Source: Mesostigma viride (Eukaryota; Streptophyta; Mesostigmatophyceae; Mesostigmatales; Mesostigmataceae). Taken from it: a DNA stretch of 64,000 nucleotides. Below the pieces are notes generated by a model. That model saw only the letters and a program-made list of their open reading frames with translations, searched no databases and was not told where the DNA came from. Below, piece by piece: positions 1-41,096 of the stretch. Within the stretch, counting starts at the first letter, position 1, and each line of letters starts with the position of its first letter. The stretch lies in the NCBI GenBank assembly GCA_009746045.1, contig RPFO01000065.1, positions 8,936,542-9,000,541 of the forward strand, read 5' to 3'. A program made the translations under genes and the position numbers.

Positions 1-779
1 CCACGTCCCAAACACAAGAAACCACCCAAGTGCATTGGCTTCTCCGACTCACTCAAAGAAAGACTATCCAGAGAACTTCTTCCACACCTTGTACCACCCT
101 AATACCACAGTCACCAGATTGCCACCCTGTGAACCCAGCTTTCAGGGAGGCTCGTTATAGCAAGCGTACCACGTCGCACGCAACCGTCTGGGAAAATCCA
201 TCAGACGCATGTCACAGGAGGGAACCGCCACTCGTGCAACGGAGGGGAAGGGATACCTGATCTGATCGCTTCAAGCGGTGCTGGACACGTTCCTGGAGAG
301 TTGGTCTTTCAATATTCCTGGACATCTGGTGCTAGATCACGCCCAGGACATCTATTTTCCTACGTATGGGGTCCACATGTACCTTTTGAACCACTAGTAC
401 TTACTTCCATGCTAAAACAAAACCAGTACTGTCAAAAATTGACTGCAACAAAGGTACTTGAAGCGTTGTCTGCATCTACGTGTTCCAATGTGAAGGCCCA
501 TCGTGTGTGGCCGTAGGTGAAGCTAGACCAAAGCACACACCTACAAACGTGGTCGCCCTACGGCACTGCCATCCTCTCCTGCAGAAACTTTACTGAACCA
601 GCGTGCTGTGAGGAGTTGGCTATGTGGGGGTCTGGCCATGGTAGCGTAGCGTCACTCGACAGTCAGGCTCCGTGCAGGCAAACCCCTGCCATGGATTCGT
701 CAGACCTGAACGCACTGTGAAGACTGCAAAGACAAGAGGAGAGTCTGTACTACACTACACATAATACGCGGTGTGGGAC

Positions 780-986
<207 letters not shown>

Positions 987-1200
987 TATATAATACTACT
1001 TACTACTTAGTGCTGATACTACACTACATATAATACTACTTCGTGCTTATACTACACTATATATAATACTACTTAGTACTTATACTACACTATATATAAT
1101 ACTAATTAGTACTTATACTACACTATACATGATACTAATTAGTACTTATACTACACTATATATAATACTAATTAGTACTTATACTACACTACACCATTAC
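987..1200 (+). repeat. AT-rich minisatellite, unit about 37 bp
   Basis: Degenerate repeats of ACTTATACTACACTATATAT and the following TACTAATTAGT, directly next to the CAA array. Confidence 0.85.
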
Positions 1201-1228
1201 TGCACTGTACACGATAATATGTGCGTAC

Positions 1229-1301
1229 CCAGCCCTGCGCCGGTGCCCCCCGCCATGCTCTGCAGCAGCAGGAAGCCACCCATGTGGTCGCATGCCTCCA
1301 C
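1229..1301 (-). CDS. TUBD1: Delta-tubulin exon 6
   Basis: Acceptor CTTCTCCCAG, donor GTACGC, ends in phase 1. It encodes VEACDHMGGFLLLQ followed by SMAGGTGAGLG, the tubulin signature. Confidence 0.93.
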
Positions 1302-4300
1302 CTGGGAGAAGCGCAGGGATGTGTGAGGTTTGCCACCATGGGGCGGGCAACCAAGGCATGGCAAGGACACCGAAAAGCATATTGTCGGCATGGGGGTAGA
1401 CAGCTGAGTTTGTTTAAGGGGCATGACGAAGCACTATGGCTCAGAACCGGGATGCAAGATAGACATAGAGATTATTGACAAAAGTATATTCTTGTAATAA
1501 TCTATTTCCAGACTTTCTCTTGGGGGGCGGGGAGAGATGTTAGGCCTGCGCTGGTCTCATTGATAGAGTGTGAGACGGCACGCAAACCGACCCAGACCTT
1601 CGCCACCCAAGGATGACAACCATGTGAGGCCTGGCCAGCGAGATATGCTCGCGTTTACACAATCACCGAAGGTTATCACGTACTTAGCACATATCTTCTG
1701 TGACTATTCTCGATGGCTGCCTTCTATGGCTGTCTTCTTCTATGGCTGCCTTCTATCAAGGGGACAACCTATGGCTGCCTTCTGTGACTATCCTCTATGG
1801 CTGTCATTGAAGGCTGTCTTCAATGGCCGGTTGCATCAATCAAGCCTCAATAGCATTGACTGGGAAAAGGGGGGACTAGGGAGTCAGAAAGGGGAGGCAA
1901 GGGGATGGTAATCACAACAAGCAGAACTGCTTCTTCTCCCAAGGCATTCGCTGGGCATCGTGAAAGAACTACAGAGTAGACCACATCACTTATGTTGCAT
2001 GTACGATCACGACATTTGCTCGCACAAATGCTCGCACACCTCCGTACTCACAGCCACACAAACAGGATGTCGCCTAGCCACACACGCACAGGATGTCGCC
2101 TGAAAACATTTCGCTAGCATATTTCATAGCACCAACTTCTTGCTCTACTCCTCATTCCCTAGGTAAGCACAGGGACCAAGAATGATGGAAGCGTTTCTGG
2201 GAGCAAGCACCCACCTCTCTCCTCACAATCGCCATGACGTGCTCCCTGCAGGCCTGGCCCAGGGAGACATACCTGAACAATTTGCCGACATAACAAAGCG
2301 AAATGTCACACAAAGTAGTTAAGGGATTGTTTGGGAGGGCTGACCCGTTAGCAACTAGGCAACTAGCAACTTAACCCATGACCAACTTGGCCCATTAGCA
2401 ACTAGGAACGCTAGCTACTATGCACACCAGCAGCACTAGGCATAGTAGCAATGAGGTACCTTAGGAACTGCTACTTTCTACAAATTACTAGGATCCTTAG
2501 CAACCAGCACAGGCTCGATGGCCTCCGGCCTCCCAGGCTTGGAAACCTGCTCCATATTCCGTGCATAAATTCCGTGCTCACATAAACGCTCGCATCAATG
2601 CTCCCACCAACACATATAATAACCACCGTACACTACCACACTTACATGCACATAGGCGTAGATGCTCATCTTATATTATTGCCTATGGCCCCACCCGATC
2701 CGGCAAATGGCTTGGCTCTATTTGCTCCCACACAGTAGGACACGGATGAGGACGAGGATGCGGGTGAGAATGGGGCACTACGACCCCGCAACAACCATTC
2801 ACGCCAGGCTATAAAAACTCCACGGGCTCCACGTTTAACACCTCGGCGATGGTCACTACCGCTGCGCCAAGCGCACATGATGCCACTCCAGTAAAGCATG
2901 CCAGAGCGCGAAAGCGGTTTGGTTCTGCTCTTCTACTATGGGATGCAACATGCGCGAAGGCCAGGCCACTGGACCAGCCCCCCCACCCCCCCGCGCGGGT
3001 GGTAAGCATTGTCTGGAACATGCGAGCAGATTTTCTTATTCTTGCAACACCAACATAGTATCATACATACGCAGTACAGGAGTTGGAGGCCTAGCTGCCT
3101 GGCTGCCTGGCTGCCTGGCTGCCTGGCTGCCTGGCTGCCTGGCTGCCTGGCTGCCTGGCTGCCTGGCTGCCTGGCTGCCTCGCTGTCTGGCTGTCTCGCT
3201 GCCTAGCTGCCTAGCTGCCTAGCTGCCTAGTGCCAAGCTTAGCTGCCTCGGAGCCTCACAGCCTCGCTGCCTCGCTGCCTCGCTGTCTCGCTGCCTCGCT
3301 GCCCCGCTGCCCAGCTGCCTCGCTGCCTCACAGCCTCGCTGCCTCGCTGCCTCGCTGCCTCGCTGCCTCGCTGTCTGGCTGTCTTGCTGCCTCGCCACCT
3401 CGCTGCCTCACTGCCTCGCTGCCTTACTGCCTTACTGCCTCGCTGCCCCGCTGCCTCGCTGCCTCGCTGCCTCACTGCCTCGCTGCCTGGCTGCCTGGCT
3501 GCCTCGCTCCCAAGCTGCCTCGCTGCCTGGCTGCCTGGCTGCCTCGCAGCCTCGCTGCCTCGCAGCCTCGCTGCCTCGCTGTCTAGCTGCCTCGCTGCCT
3601 TGCTGCCTTGCTGCCTCGCTTGCTGTCTAGCTGTCTAGCTGCCTGGCCACCTACATCCTTGGCAGACAATAACATCCCATGTGATGGTGTGGCCATCGCA
3701 TGGGCAAGGTTCCCAACCCGCCTCCCCGTGCCTTGATCACCATTCACCATGCAACCATGCCCCATGCCTGCCCCCATGCAGAAGCTTTGCGCCCACATGC
3801 GGAGGCCTCCAAGCTCGCTACTACACGGCAAAACAGTAGTGGCAACAAGAGCAGCAACAACAGTAGCAGCAACAACGAGTGGTAGCAACAATAGCAGCAA
3901 CAGTAGAAGGAATAGTAGCAGCAGCGGTAGCAGGTTACTAGCTGCAATAGTAACACAAGATCCGAACACTGATTCATGCAGGAACGTACCCCCTTGCCCA
4001 GTTGTTGCCTGACCCGCTTTGCTCCGAGAAAAAGTTATTGCTGCCGTAGCACCACAGTCCACCGCTGTTCACCACCGCTCTCTTCCTGGCCGCAGCCACC
4101 ACCTGGAGCGTGCCCAGGGTCGCAGCACAAGGTGCACAACCAGGGTTGCAGGGTTACAAACCAGGCTTATGATGGTCCGTACACATGGGTGACGAGGGGC
4201 AGGGTGGGAATATGACGTACAAGCAGGGATAGCCAGGCGTAGTGATAGAGAGCGTAGGATGCAGACGGTGGCGGTGACGAGGGGCAGGGTGGGAAGACAA

Positions 4301-5802
4301 TGCACAAGGCAAGCCCCGACAGTATTAACAAGGTATATGGCAAGGTATACCAGAAGATAGATCCCAAGGTATAACAGAAGATAGATCCCAAGGTATATCA
4401 GAAGATATATCACAAGGTATGTAATCCGGTATACCACAAGGTATGTATGAAAGGTTTCTATCATAGTCTCTAGTACCTGTCATAGTCTACGTGTTTTCTG
4501 ATTTACCATAAGGTATATCATAAGGTATATCGTCAGGTATACCCCCACTACACACCCCTATTGGTGCACCCACCTTGGGCTCCATGTCCACGAGGACCGC
4601 GCGCGCCTGCAGCAGGGTGCGGCCTGGGGGGGGTGGGGGGACGGGATTGAGAACAGGGACAATGGTCCAACGCCTTATATATCAGGGTACATCAACAGCC
4701 GATCCATCAGCACGTTGTGGGACCTTGCATCCCAAGGGGTGGCCATGGGCAGCCTAGTCTGTATAGCCATCAGACGACGCGCCCTAGTGCAGTGAGAATT
4801 GGCGGGTGCCGCGGATGCCGGACAGAGCGTAACGAATAGAGGAGAGCCAGGGGAAAAGTAAGAGCGGGCCTAGATTGTTTGGGGGGGGAGCGGAGGGTTA
4901 TGTAGATGTAGGATGGGGTTGAAAGGGGCTGAAAGGGGGGGCGTCTAAGATAAGCCATAAGCCGCTGTACTATTCAAGACAGGTTGCGACATCACAAATC
5001 ATAGCTAGAAACACAAGTGCTTCGGAGACAGCAGGTGCAGAAGCAACGTGGCAAGAAGAAAACATCGTAAACCTATACCTATACGACGTTACCAACCCAC
5101 ACAGCCTTTGTTCATTTAGGGCAGGCAGACAGAGCTACACATGGACGGCATTTGTCACCGCAGAGACGACTAGCTTTTGGTCTGCTTTCTTATTGCTGTC
5201 TTATCGGAAGAAAACACAGGCAATCAGCGAAATCGGCATGGAAGAGATATTGCAACGCAGAACTCAGTGAACGGATGGCCTATTACCATAACTGCAACGA
5301 ATAATTCGCAGATGAATGGTCTACTACCGGAAGTAAGGATTATATGACGTTAAAATAACTTATCGCGACGTGCTCACCATCTGCCGTGGACACCTCCCTG
5401 AAGAACTGCTCATGGGTGACCTGCTTGTATTCGCCGCCGGCTTCTTCTCCCTCTGTCGCCAGCGTGTGAAGGAACTCGGCTCCTACCTGCATGCGTCGCA
5501 GCCCGCCGTTGCAAGCACAATCCGCTTACAACGGTGCATATATCGGGTTCGCGAGGGCGACATCTCAGAAAGTGTCGGGTCCCGCTGTTTTAGACCTGGC
5601 TCCCACGTGCCCCGAGCTTCAGCAGGCACGGTGTCACAAACACATCACATCACTTGGAAGACTTTCACGCCCTTTGCAGTACGCCCTTTTTCTCGCACGC
5701 GGAAAGCGTGCACCGACTGGTATATAACGTAGAAATCAAGAGCAGGATAACAACTCGTACCTGATTGCCACATTGTCCCACTTGTATGGTCACAAGAGAC
5801 AT
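1229..5802 (-). CDS. TUBD1: Delta-tubulin, N-terminal 148 codons in six exons (3' part not found)
   Basis: Delta-tubulin is a tubulin-family GTPase needed for triplet microtubules of centrioles and basal bodies. Exons on the minus strand, in order: 5802-5761, 5486-5378, 4623-4574, 4102-3990, 2272-2215, 1301-1229. Every junction is GT-AG and the phases chain without a break (0,1,0,2,0,1). Exon 1 reads MSLVTIQVGQCGNQ, the tubulin nucleotide-binding start. Exon 2 begins VGAEFLHTLA. Exon 3 carries ARAVLVDMEPK, where MEPK rather than LEP points to delta-tubulin. Exon 4 carries SGSGNNWARG. Exon 6 carries MAGGTGAGLG, the tubulin signature phosphate loop, at about residue 140, its usual place. About 300 C-terminal residues are missing. 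They should lie in further exons left of 1229 or beyond the edge; I found none in 1-1228. Family identity is very likely; the exact exon 3 acceptor is inferred from phase and a pyrimidine tract. Confidence 0.9.
2215..2272 (-). CDS. TUBD1: Delta-tubulin exon 5
   Basis: Acceptor TTGTTCAG, donor GTGGGT. Its one leading base completes the glycine of exon 4, giving WARG-YVSLGQACREHV and then MAIVRRE. Ends in phase 0. Confidence 0.85.
3090..3650 (+). repeat. Octamer minisatellite (CTGCCTGG / CTGCCTCG)
   Basis: About 70 units. The left part is uniform CTGCCTGG; the right part is CTGCCTCG with point variants. It lies in the delta-tubulin intron between exons 4 and 5. The Cys-Leu-rich frames across it are not genes. 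Confidence 0.95.
3835..3945 (+). repeat. Imperfect AAC/AGC/AGT trinucleotide tract
   Basis: Short imperfect triplet array about 45 bases beyond the 3' border of delta-tubulin exon 4, inside the intron. Confidence 0.8.
3990..4102 (-). CDS. TUBD1: Delta-tubulin exon 4
   Basis: Acceptor CTCCAG, donor GTACGT, ends in phase 2. It encodes VVAAARKRAVVNSG, GLWCYGSNNFF and SGSGNNWARG, the T3-loop region. Confidence 0.9.
4325..4545 (+). repeat. AAGGTATA-type minisatellite
   Basis: Repeats of CAAGGTATATCAGAAGATAG and relatives, in the delta-tubulin intron between exons 3 and 4. Confidence 0.75.
4574..4623 (-). CDS. TUBD1: Delta-tubulin exon 3
   Basis: A C-only tract ending CCCCCAG precedes the exon; the donor is GTGGGT. 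With the leading two bases it gives GRTLLQARAVLVDMEPK. A closer AG at 4607 would break the phase with exon 2. Confidence 0.85.
5378..5486 (-). CDS. TUBD1: Delta-tubulin exon 2
   Basis: Acceptor GCATGCAG, donor GTGAGC, ends in phase 1. It encodes VGAEFLHTLA and then a polar loop with EQFFREV, as in algal delta-tubulins from memory. Confidence 0.88.
5761..5802 (-). CDS. TUBD1: Delta-tubulin exon 1
   Basis: Fourteen codons from the ATG at 5802, ending GQCGNQ before the donor GTACGA. Phase 0. This is the shortest exon but its motif is diagnostic for tubulins. Confidence 0.9.
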
Positions 5803-7371
5803 ACGTGGCGAGTCCGTGAGCCTCACGTCATGTAGGTAGACGAGTACACTTTAAAACGGCATGCTTCTCTTGAATGCATGTATGCAGGCATTCAAAATGT
5901 GAACGTCGCTTTGATGATTGTAAATTCCTGGGACATTACCGATAACAGGGCAACTAGGGATAGGTAATGTCAGAATTTCCGGATGCCCCATGTGCCGCAG
6001 CTGCACTTCGGGAACAGTGCAACCAGGCGAATTTTATATCCCAGAAAACCGATACAACAATCATTTCCCGGCAATCTCTTTCAAACTTCGAATTTGGTCG
6101 CTTGGTACTTTCCCTTTCTGTAAACACAATGTACCCATTTACCTACTGGGAAGAAAAACTGAGACATGGATTCGTGTTAGCTTTTGCTGGCACTACATCG
6201 ATATACGAAGGCTAAATGAAAAAAGTTAAAACGTTAGAGTACGACAATCTGGAGCGTCCGATGATGGATCCAACGGCCGCGATAAACCCGCTAAGTTAGC
6301 GGCTCGGGTCGTCCGTCCAAAATACTACACATAAACAACCAATACAAAACATATATTTACGGGAAACAGGAGAACGCCGAACGCTCAACGCTGATGTTGG
6401 CTGGCAGCCTGGCACAGCCGGTGCAAGGGATGCAACCTCCATGCTGCCGTACGTCACGATGTACAAGGGTACAGTACAAGAGTGTAGAGCTTTTTTTTCC
6501 GGTGAAATGGGTGTTAGCTAGAGTGTAGAGCTTTTTTTTTTCGGGGAAATGGGTATATTTTATTAGCCAATTATGGACCAAAGAGGTGAGAGGGGAAATT
6601 TCGGGGAAATGGGTATATTTTATTAGCCAATTATGGACCAAAGAGGTGAGAGGGGAAATGAGTGTAGAGCTTTCGCTTGATGCGTAGTTGTCTGTGGTTC
6701 CGCTTGATGCATAGTTGAAGTTACCTGCACTACCCTGTGCACTACTAAAATTATAAGATGCGAGGTACGATGTACGCTACGATATTAGTATCTTCCAGTA
6801 GTGACTGTGAAAATGATTTGACGCAAAGAACTGAGGAATTTCTGGACAAGACTTATGAGAAATTTGGCCTTGCGTGCAACCTGGCCAGCTGTTCTACTGT
6901 ACACTTACGCGAGAGCAACATGCGGACGAGCGCAGTAGAGTTCAAACCCTTCTTCCCTTACTCCTGGTCTCACCTAGGTTTAATAAGGACATTCAATTAA
7001 AAAATGCAGAGCTCTCGATGACGAGACAGTAGTCGTGGGGAAGTATTGACATGCTCAGCTCGCACGGACATGGACACATTACCTCGGCTCCTTTTCACCT
7101 AGCTAGTCTTGGAAGCTGCTAGTTGTGTGGAGCCATGTCGTGCTCGCTTGAGTGCCAACGCCATAATTCTAATGGTTGATTTTGAAGGCAGTGCCCGTAC
7201 AGCGTGCAGAGATGTTACTATGGATTCCCATCAACAACTTTGCGTCACCTGTAGCTGAAGCCATTCGTTGCACTTGAGTTGATGACCACGTTGCGGTTTC
7301 GAAAGAGCTTTAGGATGCCTTAAACATCTTTTGTCCAGATTAGTTAGTACATTACACATCATCCTGGTGCA
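5803..7371. promoter_or_regulatory. Divergent intergenic region between delta-tubulin and the golgin-like gene
   Basis: 1,569 bases separate the two start codons, so both promoters and 5' leaders should lie here. No core promoter element is unambiguous. It contains a perfect 60-bp tandem duplication and several short frames without family signal. Confidence 0.55.
6540..6659 (+). repeat. 60-bp perfect tandem duplication
   Basis: Two adjacent copies starting TTCGGGGAAATGGGTATATT. A diverged relative (CGGGTAAATGGGTATTTTTT) occurs at about 57163, so the unit belongs to a dispersed repeat. Confidence 0.93.
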
Positions 7372-38079
<30,708 letters not shown>

Positions 38080-38480
38080 TAGATAACAGCAGGCTTGAGC
38101 TACCATGGTTTAGATTCTCCATATATCTGGCCTGCGCTGGTTGTCTCTTTGATATGACATATCATGAAATCATTATAAAATTATATTCATTGTCAACGAT
38201 ATATACTTATATGATGTCATGCATGATTCAAGGAGATCTAGGCAGGCCACTATAATTAATAATTAAATTAGACTCGTGCTCCCAAATTGGGAGTCGTGGA
38301 GTGTTAACCCTGATGGACATGGGTGGATGGGGGCATCGATCCTAGCTACCGGTCTGTTCAACATATATCTTTAAAAAATATAATTACTTATACATCAGAG
38401 TAAAGGCACCCAATTAAAAATAAACAAAGCCAACGCTAACAAGAGATACCACGACGAAATAACTACAACATATATATATC
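38080..38480 (+). repeat. Dispersed repeat, copy 1 (diverged, rearranged)
   Basis: Contains TGGCCTGCGCTGGTTGTCTC, GACTCGTGCTCCC and CAGAGTAAAGGCACCCA blocks, all of which recur in a different order at 38700-38950. Confidence 0.75.
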
Positions 38481-38699
38481 TTCAAATGGGAGATCGATCG
38501 CAGCAATGGTGCTCACCACTAGACACTCCCGGCCAGTTAGGCTCGAAACACACGCCCTGCGGCAAGCATGCTGTTTCCGGCCCCGCCGTCTAGGTCATCT
38601 AGTCGCTCTACACGCGTAAGCCAGCCATAATGTCAATGCACAAGGATACACATTTCCATCACCATTCATCTTCATCATCCTGAACGACTCGATTACGCG

Positions 38700-39107
38700 G
38701 ACAAGATAACGGCAGGCTCGAGCTACCCTGTCCAGATTCTCCCGATTTCTGGCCTGCGCTGGTTGTCTCCTTGATATAATTAAACTTACACCAGAGTAAA
38801 GGCACCCACGTAAAAATAAACAAAGCGCCAACGCTAGCAAGAGATACCACGACATAACAGCTATACAGCCGGCATTAATTAAATTAATTAATTAATTAAA
38901 CACGTGCTCCCGTTGGGGAGTCACGGAGCACCGAAGTGCTTGTAATCCCTGTGTGTGCACTACAGGAGAAAGGGCAGAGACCCCCAGTCTCCTTCATGCC
39001 AAAGGCATGCCACAGCTGCATTCGGGCGCGCTAGCTAAGGACAGGCTAACGATCCGGCAAACTGTGGGTGCAATAAGACCCATGTAAGCGTGCCGGCATG
39101 GGACTCT
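38700..39107 (+). repeat. Dispersed repeat, copy 2, with intact 'empty' target site
   Basis: Same blocks as copy 1, followed by CACGTGCTCCCGTTGGGGAG and GAAGTGCTTGTAATCCCTG. Bases 38886-39107 match 43370-43412 plus 45119-45285, where a TTAA element interrupts the sequence. Confidence 0.85.
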
Positions 39108-39239
39108 CGATCCACACCGCGGAATGAAGTAAAACATCCTAATAACCATGCTGCGCCGCAAAGTCAGCTCGTGTGCGCGGCGGAGCAAGATGTCAGCCAT
39201 AGCCCGGGTAATCGCTATACCGAAAGGCGTTGGCGCCAA

Positions 39240-39299
39240 TACCACGACCATGACCACGACCACGACCACAACCACAACCACGACCACGACCACGACCCG

Positions 39300-39336
<37 letters not shown>

Positions 39337-39582
39337 TGACCATGACCACGACCATGACCATGCATGACCATGACCATGACCATGACCATGATCGACCATG
39401 ACCATGACCATGACCATGACCATGACCATGACCATGACCATGACCATGACCATGACCATGACCATGACCATGACCATGACCATGACCATGATCGACCATG
39501 ACCATGACCATGACCATGCATGACCATGACCATGACCATGACCATGACCATGACCATGACCATGACCATGACCATGACCATT
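39240..39582 (+). repeat. (GACCAT)n / (GACCAC)n hexamer array
   Basis: About 55 units, the left third CACGAC-type, the right CATGAC-type, with palindromic ATGATCGACCAT and CATGCATG junctions. Confidence 0.95.
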
Positions 39583-39689
39583 TTGATGATGATGATGATG
39601 TCTCGTTTTAGGTGGTCTTTTGACCTTATTTATTTGAATGAAATCAGTTTACCTGTGCGTGGTGTTTATAATTATCAATTTGCTACGCC

Positions 39690-40060
39690 TTTTTTTGTCA
39701 TGTTGACATTTTGTCGTGTTAACATTTGTTGACAATTTGTTTTGTTAACATTTTTCTTATGTTTGGCCTTCGCATGTTAACGTCTTTACATTTCTTGACA
39801 TATCAACTTGGCTTGTCGATTTGTTGATATGATGTTTTGACGTGTTGATAGGTTGGTATGTCAAAGATTGTCAAGTTTTTGTCAACCATGTCAAAATTCA
39901 GACAAGGTTTGCCAAGCGTTTGACATCATCATGTCAAGCTTTGGTCACGTTCTGTCACCAGGTTTGTCAAGGTCATGGGAGTTGATATGTCAAAAATTGT
40001 CAATTACATTTGACAACTCTTGACAAACATTTGTCAAACTTTGTCAACACCCCGACATTC
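39690..40060. repeat. Degenerate region dense in TTGACA / TGTCAA
   Basis: At least 15 TTGACA/TGTCAA-type words in both orientations in 370 AT-rich bases, with no fixed period. No gene is seen. Confidence 0.7.
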
Positions 40061-40359
40061 CTAGTAGTGGTGTTACGTCATGTGTTTGATTCGGGACATC
40101 ACTTTGCATTTCAGGCTTTCAGCCCGGCCTTGCGACCACCCACATGTTGGCATGCAGGCTCACTCCGTGATGCGCAGCCACGGCGCAGCCCCCACAACCT
40201 CATGAAGGGCATGTGTCCTGATTCCCCAGCTTCGTCGCCGATTCGTCAAGCATCTGCGAATCTTCACAGCCCTTGCACCACTAAGGTATAAGCGTTCCAG
40301 CCCAAGCAAGGTTGGATCGAATATGTTGCGGGCTGCATGGATGTAAACTCCAGTTGGCC

Positions 40360-41096
40360 CTCTTTTCCGACCATGGAGGCTGCGGTGCTTGCATATGCAT
40401 CACGGTGGAATTTTGCTGTGTTGCGTCGATCCGCGCACATGGAATTTTATGTCTGGTATGTACAGTCCCCACGCACTTTTAAGGGGATGCCCAAGAAGGT
40501 TGTCGAGACGGAGGGAAAGAAAAAAAATCACGCATGGGGCCGGGCAAGTGGACGTGTGCGCATGTGTCACGGCCGGGCCGGGTGCCACGGGACAAGGATG
40601 CCGATGCCGCCTCCTCACGTGAGTTTGTTCTCAACTACGCGCGTACGTACCGGTGTTCAACTCCTATCGCATCACAAAGCACACGTACCTTCAACACAAT
40701 CACGGCCGCTGCGGGAACGGGTACAAGTTGATGGCAAAGTCTTTGTGGCCATGCAATTAAAAGGAGTTGACTGCACAAGAGCACGAGTACATCAAGCAGC
40801 ATGCGTGCGTCGGCAGCAATGTTGGCCAGGTACAACAAGGATTCGGAGGCAATCTTCGCGGCCCCGGCCGGGGCGGCATTGTTCCCATGAACTGTTTAGC
40901 CTCTCGTTTTGTACAATGATTGGAACTTAGGCGGATACGGTTGGGGCTGACCCGGATGCGATACAGCTTTTTTGCCTTAGTAGATTGGACCTCAAGGCTG
41001 ATCAATGGTGGGGTGTTTGGCTTCAACTTGGATGAGAATCGCAGGATCCAAAGACTCTTTTCATGAGAAAGAGTATGGCATCCCGGCTATTATCAA
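40360..41096 (+). mobile_element. Degraded MULE / FAR1-type transposase fragment
   Basis: The plus strand encodes, in more than one frame, FPTMEAAVLAYASRWNFAVL (FAR1-like start), LTAQEHEYIKQHACVG and LDENRRIQRLF, in the order expected of FHY3/FAR1-Mutator transposases. Frameshifts and a TGA right after RLFS show it is dead. A TTAA element has inserted directly downstream. Confidence 0.65.

Noticed and set aside
550-600. WSPYGT-like peptide on the plus strand resembling the tubulin WPYGTG segment
   Set aside because: Delta-tubulin is on the minus strand; the plus-strand likeness is coincidental and has no supporting splice sites.
5378-5486. Reading of GEYKQVTHEQFFREV as TXNDC9/phosducin-like
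   Set aside because: No thioredoxin exon follows, while tubulin exons lie in phase on both sides.
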